Assembly (NCBI RefSeq): GCF_007096885.1
Contig: NZ_VJNO01000002.1
Span: 1 to 64,000 of the forward strand
Length of the DNA: 64,000 nucleotides
Direction: 5' to 3'
Origin: Streptomyces sp. 130
GTDB lineage: Bacteria; Actinomycetota; Actinomycetes; Streptomycetales; Streptomycetaceae
Positions within the stretch are counted from its first letter, which is position 1. The number at the start of each line of letters is the position of its first letter. Below the pieces are notes generated by a model. That model was given only the letters and a program-made list of their open reading frames with translations. It had not been told where the DNA came from and did no database searches. This document shows positions 7,775-16,997 of this stretch, piece by piece. The position numbers and the translations under genes are program-made.

Positions 7775-10357
7775 GTGCCCGGCGAGAACCTGTCCCGAGA
7801 CGAGGCCCGTGAGCGGGCCGAGCTGCTGACCGTCGACGGTTACGACGTCGAACTCGACGTGCGTTCCGCGACCGGCGGGGACGACATGGCGGACGCTCCG
7901 CTGACCTTCCGCTCGGTGACGACGATCCGCTTCCGCGCGGCGCGCGGCGGCGAGTCGACCTTCGCGGACCTGATCGCCCCGTCCGTCGACGCCGTGACGC
8001 TGGACGGCACCGCGCTGGACCCGGCGGCCGTGTTCGACGGGGCGCGGATCGCGCTGGCGGACCTGGCGGAGGGCGAGCACGTCCTGGTGGTCGACGCCCA
8101 GTGCGCGTACAGCCGGACCGGCGAGGGCATGCACCGGTTCGTGGACCCGGAGGACGGCGAGGTCTACCTCTACACCCAGTACGAACCGGCCGACGCCCGC
8201 CGCGTCTTCGCCAACTTCGAGCAGCCCGACCTCAAGGCCCCGTTCCGCTTCCGGGTGACCGCGCCCGCCGGGTGGACGGTGTGGAGCAACGGCGCGGAGG
8301 AGTCCCGCGAGGGCGGGGTGTGGCGGTTCGCGGAGACCGAGCCGATCTCGACGTACATCACGGCGGTCGTCGCCGGTCCGTACCACTACGTCACCGACTC
8401 CTACAGCCGGACCTCCGAGGACGGCACGACGCTGGAGATCCCGCTCGGCGCGATGTGCCGCAAGGGGCTCGCCAAGCACTTCGACGCCGACGACGTCTTC
8501 CTGATCACCAAGCAGGGCCTGGACTTCTTCCACGACAACTTCGACTACCCGTACCCGTTCGGGAAGTACGACCAGGCGTTCGTGCCGGAGTACAACCTCG
8601 GCGCGATGGAGAACCCGGGCTGTGTCACGTTCCGCGAGGAGTACATCTTCCGCGGCAAGGTGACGCAGGCGGCGTACGAGGGCCGGGCCAACGTCATCCT
8701 GCACGAGATGGCGCACATGTGGTTCGGGGACCTCGTGACCATGCGGTGGTGGGACGACCTGTGGCTGAAGGAGTCCTTCGCGGACTTCATGGGCGTCTTC
8801 GCGATGACCGGCGCGACCCGCTTCGAGGACGGCTGGATCACCTTCGCCAACAACCGCAAGTCGTGGGCGTACCGCGCCGACCAGCTGCCCTCCACCCACC
8901 CGATCACGGCCGACATCCGTGACCTGGAGGACGCCAAGCTGAACTTCGACGGCATCACGTACGCCAAGGGCGCCTCCGTCCTCAAGCAGCTCGTGGCGTA
9001 CGTGGGGCGGGAGGCGTTCCTGGAGGGCGCCCGGCGCTACTTCAAGAAGCACGCCTACGGCAACACCCGGCTCGGGGACCTGCTGTCGGTGCTGTCCGAG
9101 ACGTCCGGCCGTGACATGACCGCGTGGTCGCGCTCCTGGCTCCAGACCGCGGGCGTCAACTCGCTGACCCCGGTCGCGACCTACGACGCGGCCGGCCGGA
9201 TCACCGAGCTGGCCGTCCTCCAGGAGGCCGCCGAGTCCCACCCGGAGCTGCGCCCCCACCGGGTCGCCATCGGCCTCTACAGCCGCAACACCGAGGGCGA
9301 GCTGGTGCGTTACGCGCGTGCCGAGGCGGACGTGTCGGGTCCGCGCACCGTGATCGAGGAGCTGGCGGGGGCCGAGCGGCCCGAGCTGATCCTCGTCAAC
9401 GACGACGACCTGACGTACTGCAAGGTCCGCTTCGACGAGGTGTCGCTCGCCACCCTGCGCGCGCACCTGGGCGACATCACGGACCCGCTGGCCCGGGCGC
9501 TGTGCTGGTCGGCGCTGTGGAACCTCACCCGCGACGGGCTGATGCCGGCCCGCGACTTCGTCTCGCTGGTCCTGGCCTTCGCCGGGCGCGAGACGGACAT
9601 CGGCGTCCTGCAGATGCTGCACGCCTGGACGCGCGGCGCGCTGGTGAACTACGCGGCTCCCGCGTGGCGCGAGGAGGGCGGCCGGGCGCTGGCCGAGGGC
9701 GCGCTCGGCGAACTGCGGCTCGCCGAGCCGGGCAGCGAGCACCAGCTCGCCTGGGCCCGGTTCTTCGCGTCGGTCGCCACGTCCGGCACCGACTTCCAGC
9801 TGCTGTCCGGGCTGCTCGACGGCACCGCCCGGATCGACGGGCTCGACGTCGACCAGGAGCTGCGCTGGGCGTTCCTGTCGCCGCTGGTCGCCCACGGCGC
9901 GGCCGACGAGGCGGCGGTCGACGCGGAGCTGGCCCGGGACGACACCGCCTCCGGCAAGCGCCACCAGGTGCGGTGCCTGGCCTCCCGGCCGTCCGCCGGG
10001 GTGAAGGCCAGGGCGTGGGCGGACGTCGTGGAGTCGGACGCGCTGTCCAACGCGCTGGTGGAGGCGACGATCGCGGGCTTCGCGCAGTCCTCCCAGCGGG
10101 AGCTGCTGGCGCCGTACGCCCCGCGGTACTTCGAGGCGATCGAGCGGGTCTGGGCCGAGCGGTCGATCCAGATCGGGATGGCCGTGGTCCGGGGGCTGTT
10201 CCCGTCCCTCCAGGACGACCCGGCGACCCTGGAGGCGACCGACGCGTGGCTGGAGTCCCGGGCGGACGCGGCCCCGGCGCTGCGGCGGCTGGTGCTGGAG
10301 GCCCGGGACGACCTGGCCCGGGCGCTGCGGGCGCAGGCCACGGACGCGGTGGCGTAG
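7775..10357 (+). CDS. pepN: Aminopeptidase N, M1 family (first copy)
   Basis: Zinc metallo-aminopeptidase removing N-terminal residues from peptides; cytoplasmic, no signal peptide. The 860-residue product has the exopeptidase motif GAMEN at residues 276-280 and the zinc site HEMAHMWFGD with His310, Glu311, His314 and Glu333 (HExxH-x18-E). The ERAP1-type C-terminal helical domain fills residues about 510-860. GTG start lies 6 nt after AAAGGAG; a long in-frame extension upstream is not coding. A second pepN of the same architecture begins 6.6 kb downstream with a nearly identical N-terminus (VPGxNL(S/T)R(D/E)EA). Confidence 0.95.
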   Translation: MPGENLSRDEARERAELLTVDGYDVELDVRSATGGDDMADAPLTFRSVTTIRFRAARGGESTFADLIAPSVDAVTLDGTALDPAAVFDGARIALADLAEGEHVLVVDAQCAYSRTGEGMHRFVDPEDGEVYLYTQYEPADARRVFANFEQPDLKAPFRFRVTAPAGWTVWSNGAEESREGGVWRFAETEPISTYITAVVAGPYHYVTDSYSRTSEDGTTLEIPLGAMCRKGLAKHFDADDVFLITKQGLDFFHDNFDYPYPFGKYDQAFVPEYNLGAMENPGCVTFREEYIFRGKVTQAAYEGRANVILHEMAHMWFGDLVTMRWWDDLWLKESFADFMGVFAMTGATRFEDGWITFANNRKSWAYRADQLPSTHPITADIRDLEDAKLNFDGITYAKGASVLKQLVAYVGREAFLEGARRYFKKHAYGNTRLGDLLSVLSETSGRDMTAWSRSWLQTAGVNSLTPVATYDAAGRITELAVLQEAAESHPELRPHRVAIGLYSRNTEGELVRYARAEADVSGPRTVIEELAGAERPELILVNDDDLTYCKVRFDEVSLATLRAHLGDITDPLARALCWSALWNLTRDGLMPARDFVSLVLAFAGRETDIGVLQMLHAWTRGALVNYAAPAWREEGGRALAEGALGELRLAEPGSEHQLAWARFFASVATSGTDFQLLSGLLDGTARIDGLDVDQELRWAFLSPLVAHGAADEAAVDAELARDDTASGKRHQVRCLASRPSAGVKARAWADVVESDALSNALVEATIAGFAQSSQRELLAPYAPRYFEAIERVWAERSIQIGMAVVRGLFPSLQDDPATLEATDAWLESRADAAPALRRLVLEARDDLARALRAQATDAVA

Positions 10358-10570
10358 GCGGAGGGCGTCCGGCTCGGGGCGGCCCTGGCCCGGTTGCCCC
10401 GGTCCCGGGCAAGGGTGCCGTCCTCGAACGCCGGACGGGCTCGGTCGTGGTGCGGGACGGAAGACGGCCGTGCCGGGCGTCCCTGCTCCAGGACGGTGTC
10501 CTTGTCCGGGTATGTCGACGACCCTGTAACAGGGGTCAAGGCCGCGCCCGTCGGCGGGGTACACCGGAGC

Positions 10571-11614
10571 ATGACCCAGAACACCCCGCTTCACTCCGGC
10601 CGTCCCGTGCCCGCTCACGGGCGTCAACGCGTCGTCTCCGCCGCCCAGTTGAAGGCGATGGGCGTGCCCCTCGGGCGGGCCGCGGAGCGGTGCCGGGGCG
10701 GTGGTCCGTGGCAGCGTCCGCTGCCCGGCGTCTTCGTCCTGCACCCCGGCCCGCTCAGCGGCCGGGAGCGGCTGCGGGCCGCCCTGCTGTACGCCGGGCG
10801 CCCCCCGGCCCCCGGGCGGCGCCCGGCCCCCCCGCGGACCGGGGACCCGGAGTACGGCGACGCGGTGCTCACCGGACTCGCCGCGCTCTCGCTGCACGGC
10901 TTCGCCGCCGCGCCGCCCGCCGCCTCCGTGGAGCGGGTCGATGTGCTGGTGCCCCGGGTGCGGCGGTCGCGCTCGGCCGGGTACGCCCGGCTGCTGCGGA
11001 CCGCGCGACCGCCGTGCCCGGAGCTGGTGGACGGGCTGCCGGTGGCCCCGGTGGCACGGGCGCGGGCGGCCGCGGCGGCCCGGCTCGGGGACGCGGTCAC
11101 GGTGCGCCGGCTGCTGACCGAGGCGGTGCGCGGCGGCCATTGCGAGCCGGGCGCGCTGGTGGGCGAGCTGAGCCGGGCCAAGGTGCTCGGCCGGCCGCAG
11201 GTGGCCGACGCGGTCGATGCGCTGCTCGCCGAGGGCCGGGCGATGGCGGAGGAGCGGCTGTACGCCGTGGTGCGCGCCCATGGGCTCGGGGAGCCGCTGT
11301 GGAACGTGGACCTGCGGCTGCCCGGCGGCCCGCACCTGGGCCGTGTGGACGCCTACTGGCCCGACGAGGCGGTCGCGGTGGAGCTGGACACCAGGGCGCC
11401 GCGCCACAGCCGGGACGACGAGGGGCACCGGGCCGAGTGGGCGGCTTACGCGACGCGGCGCGAGCACCTGGAACGGCTCGGGGTCACCGTCGTCCACCTC
11501 GCGCCGGAGAAGCTGCGGGACGCGCCCGGGCAGCAGGCGGCCGTGGTCCGGACAGCGCTGACGGCCGCGGCGGACCGGGAGCCGGCGGCGTACGTGATGA
11601 TCCTTCCCCGCTGA
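10571..11614 (+). CDS. Conserved actinobacterial protein with DUF559 / nuclease-like C-terminus
   Basis: A 347-residue protein of uncertain role. The layout resembles a large actinobacterial family annotated as DUF559 or AbiEi-antitoxin-like: an N-terminal helix-turn-helix-like segment (residues 17-60, VSAAQLKAMGVPLGRAAERC), a central region, and a C-terminal Vsr-like half with GRVDAYWPDEAVAVELD and a long helix ending in TVVHLAPEKL. The DxxW, Asp and Glu residues there could form a PD-(D/E)xK-type site, which is inference. No toxin or methylase gene is adjacent. ATG at 10571 is chosen because upstream in-frame sequence is low-complexity and lies in the pepN trailer. Confidence 0.7.
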   Translation: MTQNTPLHSGRPVPAHGRQRVVSAAQLKAMGVPLGRAAERCRGGGPWQRPLPGVFVLHPGPLSGRERLRAALLYAGRPPAPGRRPAPPRTGDPEYGDAVLTGLAALSLHGFAAAPPAASVERVDVLVPRVRRSRSAGYARLLRTARPPCPELVDGLPVAPVARARAAAAARLGDAVTVRRLLTEAVRGGHCEPGALVGELSRAKVLGRPQVADAVDALLAEGRAMAEERLYAVVRAHGLGEPLWNVDLRLPGGPHLGRVDAYWPDEAVAVELDTRAPRHSRDDEGHRAEWAAYATRREHLERLGVTVVHLAPEKLRDAPGQQAAVVRTALTAAADREPAAYVMILPR

Positions 11615-11826
11615 ACCGGGGGCCCACACCTCACGCCTCACATGGCTGAATTCATGCCCCGTATCCACCTTTTCGTCCCCGCTGACGCTTCGGCACCGGT
11701 GGCGAGATGCCGCCATGTCCTCAACAAGCCCCCCACAACTCTCCACAAACCCCTGTCATTTACGAAAGGGTGAGCGGTCATCCGGTACCGATTTCCGGAC
11801 TCTCTCTTTCACATACAGGGAAGCTG

Positions 11827-14800
11827 ATGACCTCCGAATCCCCCGGTTCCATATCCGGAGCGAGACGCGCGGCCCGGGTGGCGGCCGCCGCCGGCCTGGT
11901 GGCCGCGCTGGCCGCCACCGGTGTCGCCCCCGTCTTCGCCGCCGACGACCCGGCCACCGCACCCGTCAAGGCCACCCGCACCGCTCCCGCGGACAAGCTG
12001 GGCTCCGCCGACGCCGAGGTCCTGACCAAGGCCAAGGCCAAGGGCGAGAAGAACGTCACGATGATGGTCGCGACCGCCCCCGGCGCGACCGAGCAGGTCA
12101 CCAAGCAGCTGGACGCCGTCAAGGGCTCCGTGCTGGGACGCGCCTACGACAAGCTGGGTTACGTACGGGCGACCGTGCCGACCGCGACCGCCGAGGCCAC
12201 CATCAAGGCGGCGTCGAAGCTGAGCTCCGTCCACGGCATCGATCTCAAGCAGGAGATCATGCTGGACGACCCGACGCCCGCCGCGGACCGGGCGGCCGGC
12301 GCCAGGACCAAGGCGAAGTCCACCGGCAGCTACCCGGCCCCCGGGAAGAAGACGCCGGCGAAGAACCCGTACAACCCGTCCTTCGAGACGGGCGCGGTCG
12401 ACTTCGTGCAGCAGCACCCGAAGGCGGACGGCCGCGGGATCACCATCGGCGTCCTGGACGCGGGCGTCGACATCGCGCACCCGGCGCTCCAGAAGACCAC
12501 CACCGGTGAGCGCAAGATCACCGACTGGGTGACCGCCACCGACCCGGTGAGCGACGGCGACGGCACCTGGCTGCGGATGACGGACGCCGTCTCCGGCCCG
12601 GTGTTCACCTACAAGGGGCGTACGTACAACGCGCCCAAGGGCTCGTACCGGATCAGCCTGTTCGCCGAGGCCGCCACCAAGGGCGGCGACATGGCGGGCG
12701 ACCTGAACCGCGACGGCGACACCACCGACACCTGGGCCGTGCTCTACGACCCGGTCAGCGGCGCCTCCCGGGTGGACCTGAACAACAACGGCGACTTCCG
12801 CGACGACACCGCCCTCAAGCCGTACAAGGAGAAGCACCAGGTCTCCTACTTCGGCGAGGACGACCCGCGCACCGACGTCGTCGAGCGCATCCCGTTCGTG
12901 GTCGAGAACCGCGAGGACGTCGTCTACAACGCGGCCGGCGACACCGCCGACTACGTCTCCATCGGGGTCATCGAGTCCGAGCACGGCACGCACGTCGCGG
13001 GCATCACCGCCGCCAACGGCCTCTTCGGCGGCAAGATGAACGGTGCCGCGCCCGGCGCGAAGATCGTCTCCTCGCGCGCCTGCACCTGGTCCGGCGGCTG
13101 CACCAACATCGCGCTCACCGAGGGCATGATCGACCTCGTCGTGAACCGCGGCGTCGACGTCGTCAACATGTCGATCGGCGGTCTGCCGCCGCTGAACGAC
13201 GGCAACAACGCCCGCGCCGAGCTGTACAAGCGGCTGGTCGACATCTACGGCGTCCAGCTGATCATCTCGGCCGGCAACGACGGCCCCGGCGTCAACACCA
13301 TCAGCGACCCCGGCCTCGCCGACCACGTCATCTCGGTCGGCGCGTCGGTCTCCAAGGAGACCTGGGCCGCCGACTACGGCTCGGCCGTCACCAAGAAGTA
13401 CGACATGATGCCGTTCTCCGCGCGCGGTCCGCGTGAGGACGGGGGCTTCGCGCCGACCCTGACGGCGCCCGGCGCGGCGATCAACTCGACGCAGACCTGG
13501 CTGCCCGGCGCGCCGGTCAAGGAGGCGGGCTACTCCCTCCCGGCCGGCTACTCCATGCTGCAGGGCACGTCGATGGCCTCCCCGCAGGCCGCCGGAGCGG
13601 CCGCGCTGCTGCTGTCCGCCGCGAAGCAGAAGCACATCGAGCTGCCCCCGGCCGACCTGCGCACCGCGCTGACCAGCACCGCCACCAAGATCAAGGACGT
13701 GCCCGCGCACGCCCAGGGCGCCGGTCTGATCAACGTCGTGGACGCCTGGAAGCTGATCTCCAAGAAGGGCGCCCCGGCGCACGAGTACACGGTCAAGGCC
13801 CCCGTCGACACCGCGATCGACTTCGCGCTGAAGACCCCGGGCTTCGGCACCGGCCTGTACGACCGCGAGGGCGGCCTCCGGGCCGGCCAGAAGAAGACCT
13901 ACGACGTCACGGTCACCCGCACCACGGGCCCGGACAAGAAGGTCGAGCACACGCTCTCCTGGAAGTACGACGACGGCACCTTCTCGCTGGCCGGCCCCAA
14001 GAAGGTCGCGCTGCCGCTGGGCAAGCCCGTCACCGTCAAGGTCCAGGCGAAGCCGCGGACCGCGGGCGTGCACAGCGCGATCCTCCAGCTGGACGACAAG
14101 AAGACCGCCGGCACGGACCAGCAGATCCTGACGACGGTCGTCGTCTCCAAGGAGCTGGCGAAGCCGTCCTACGCGTTCAAGGCGTCCGGCTCGGTGCAGC
14201 GCAACGGCACCACGTCGTACTTCGTGACCGTGCCGGAGGGCGCCAAGACCCTCGAGGTCGCGATGAGCGCCCTGCGCTCGGGCAGCCAGACCCGCTTCAT
14301 CTCCATCCACCCGTACGGGGTGCAGATGGAGGACAGCGGTACGCCGTTCTGCTACCCGAACTACGAGAACCCGTCCAACACCTGCCGCCCGGACGCGCGC
14401 TCCTACGCGGACCCGCAGCCCGGTGTCTGGGAGATCGAGGTCGAGGCCCGGCGCACGTCGCCGCTGCTGGACAACCCGTACAAGCTGGACGTGGCGCTGC
14501 TCGGCGCGACCTTCGACCCGGCGGTGCGGACCATCGCCGAGGCGAAGATCGGCACCCCGGCCTCGGTCGACTGGACCGTGACCAACAACGCGGGCGCCCT
14601 GGAGGGCACCCTCAAGGGCGGTTCGCTGGGCTCGGCCGACGTCGAGCGCCCGTCGATCTCCACCGGCGGCTCGTACACCAAGCAGGTCACCATCGGTGAG
14701 GGCGTCGAGAAGCTGGACGTCGCCATCGGCGGGACCAGCGACGCCAACGCGGACCTCGACCTGTACGTGTACCGGGGGAGCGCCCAGGTCGGCGCCTCCA

Positions 14801-15129
14801 CCACGGCCGGTTCCGAGGAGTCGGTCAGCCTGGTGAAGCCGGCCGCCGGCACGTACACCGTCCTCATCGACGGGTACGACGTCCCGGCCGGGACGACCGA
14901 GTACGACTACCGCGACGTGTACTACTCCGCGTCGCTCGGCACGCTCTCCGTGGACGAGTCGAAGGCCGTGAAGCTGGCCCCCGGCGCGTCGGCCGAGGTC
15001 GGCGCCGAGGTGAAGGTGGCCGGTGCGGCCCCCGAGGGCCGGCGGTTCTTCGGCGAGGTCGGTCTCGTGAACGCCCGGGGCATCGTGGCGGGCACCGGCA
15101 GCGTCGTGATCGAAAAGGTCGTGCCGTAA
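11827..15129 (+). CDS. Secreted subtilisin-like serine protease (S8) with inserted Ca-type loops and PPC-like domain
   Basis: Large exported serine peptidase of 1100 residues. A Sec signal peptide (hydrophobic core about residues 18-36) ends in PVFA-ADD. A prodomain spans to about residue 150. The catalytic residues are Asp211 (GVLDAGVDIAHPAL), His386 (EHGTHVAG), Asn484 (SAGNDGPG) and Ser582 (GTSMASPQAAGAA). The Asp-to-His gap of 175 residues, versus about 30 in subtilisin, holds acidic loops DLNRDGDTTDTW and DLNNNGDFRDD that look like calcium sites. The C-terminal 350 residues are beta-rich and end in a PPC-like domain (DANADLDLYVYRG). The large insert is reminiscent of tripeptidyl peptidase II-type or cell-envelope subtilases. 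Confidence 0.92.
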   Translation: MTSESPGSISGARRAARVAAAAGLVAALAATGVAPVFAADDPATAPVKATRTAPADKLGSADAEVLTKAKAKGEKNVTMMVATAPGATEQVTKQLDAVKGSVLGRAYDKLGYVRATVPTATAEATIKAASKLSSVHGIDLKQEIMLDDPTPAADRAAGARTKAKSTGSYPAPGKKTPAKNPYNPSFETGAVDFVQQHPKADGRGITIGVLDAGVDIAHPALQKTTTGERKITDWVTATDPVSDGDGTWLRMTDAVSGPVFTYKGRTYNAPKGSYRISLFAEAATKGGDMAGDLNRDGDTTDTWAVLYDPVSGASRVDLNNNGDFRDDTALKPYKEKHQVSYFGEDDPRTDVVERIPFVVENREDVVYNAAGDTADYVSIGVIESEHGTHVAGITAANGLFGGKMNGAAPGAKIVSSRACTWSGGCTNIALTEGMIDLVVNRGVDVVNMSIGGLPPLNDGNNARAELYKRLVDIYGVQLIISAGNDGPGVNTISDPGLADHVISVGASVSKETWAADYGSAVTKKYDMMPFSARGPREDGGFAPTLTAPGAAINSTQTWLPGAPVKEAGYSLPAGYSMLQGTSMASPQAAGAAALLLSAAKQKHIELPPADLRTALTSTATKIKDVPAHAQGAGLINVVDAWKLISKKGAPAHEYTVKAPVDTAIDFALKTPGFGTGLYDREGGLRAGQKKTYDVTVTRTTGPDKKVEHTLSWKYDDGTFSLAGPKKVALPLGKPVTVKVQAKPRTAGVHSAILQLDDKKTAGTDQQILTTVVVSKELAKPSYAFKASGSVQRNGTTSYFVTVPEGAKTLEVAMSALRSGSQTRFISIHPYGVQMEDSGTPFCYPNYENPSNTCRPDARSYADPQPGVWEIEVEARRTSPLLDNPYKLDVALLGATFDPAVRTIAEAKIGTPASVDWTVTNNAGALEGTLKGGSLGSADVERPSISTGGSYTKQVTIGEGVEKLDVAIGGTSDANADLDLYVYRGSAQVGASTTAGSEESVSLVKPAAGTYTVLIDGYDVPAGTTEYDYRDVYYSASLGTLSVDESKAVKLAPGASAEVGAEVKVAGAAPEGRRFFGEVGLVNARGIVAGTGSVVIEKVVP

Positions 15130-15151
15130 CCACACGGTGCTGAACATGTGA

Positions 15152-16336
<1,185 letters not shown>

Positions 16337-16345
16337 GAAATGCGA

Positions 16346-16386
16346 GCCTCGGCCGGCGCTTGAAGGGGTCAGGCGCCGGCCGAGGC
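16346..16386. terminator. Bidirectional terminator between asd and the DUF1203 gene
   Basis: A perfect 14-bp inverted repeat (GCCTCGGCCGGCGC / GCGCCGGCCGAGGC) with a 13-nt loop. Its right arm overlaps the last codons of the convergent DUF1203 gene. Confidence 0.8.
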
Positions 16387-16884
16387 CGGCCTGCGCACCT
16401 CGAAGTGCCAGCAGCCGTACTCCAGGGCCCGTACGTGCACCAGCGCCACCGCCGGGTCCGCGAAGGCCTCCGTGAACGCCTCGTCGAAGCCCCGCTCCTC
16501 GTCCCCGGGGATCTCCAGGAGCCGGCCGCCCACGATGCGGCCCCGCGCGTCGTAGCGGCGCACGGTGCGCAGCGCGCCCGCGCGGGAGAAGGGGTAGCCC
16601 TTCCGGCCGGGCTCCGGCCCGTCGCACGGGTCGGCGTGGATGAAGACCGGGCCCTGCTCGTCGTACGCCCCCGGGCGGGCCCCGGTCGCCGCCGCCCAGC
16701 GGCGCAGCGGGGCGTACGAGACGAGGGCGATGCGCTCCCCCGGTTCGGCGCCGCGCAGGCAGCACCGCAGCGGGGCGCCGCCCTCGGTGGCGGTGTACGG
16801 GACGCAGGGCTGCCCGGCGTCGTCGGTCTTCCGGAGTCCGCCGAGCGCGTCCGGTTCGATGGCGCGTGCCTCGTAAGTGGTCAT
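16369..16884 (-). CDS. DUF1203 domain protein
   Basis: A 171-residue cytoplasmic protein of unknown function. The DUF1203 pattern is visible: PLRCCLRGAEPGERIALVSYAPL, then GPVFIHADPC and YPFSRAGALRTVRRYDARGRIVGG, ending with ALEYGCWHFEVRRP. The conserved Cys, His and Asp suggest a small-molecule or metal site but no activity is established for the family. It is divergent from the second pepN, with 113 bp between their starts, and converges on asd. Confidence 0.82.
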   Translation of the reverse strand: MTTYEARAIEPDALGGLRKTDDAGQPCVPYTATEGGAPLRCCLRGAEPGERIALVSYAPLRRWAAATGARPGAYDEQGPVFIHADPCDGPEPGRKGYPFSRAGALRTVRRYDARGRIVGGRLLEIPGDEERGFDEAFTEAFADPAVALVHVRALEYGCWHFEVRRPASAGA

Positions 16885-16997
16885 GTGCCGAGCGTGCCGC
16901 GCGGAATCGCCCCGGTCCGGCGGAAATCGGACATCGCCCTGGGTGCGGGTCCCGTGGAAGGATGGCGGGAAACATCACAGAGCAAGGAGATGACCGC

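Noticed and set aside
10571..11614. Type IV toxin-antitoxin system (AbiEi-like antitoxin)
   Set aside because: No AbiEii-type toxin or any small partner gene is next to it; the neighbours are housekeeping. The similarity is only to a broad family.
7745..11746. Very long open frame on the minus strand opposite pepN and the DUF559-like gene
   Set aside because: No homology, no start context, and Arg/Pro/Gly-heavy composition. This is expected antisense openness in 72% GC DNA; pepN on the plus strand carries real motifs.
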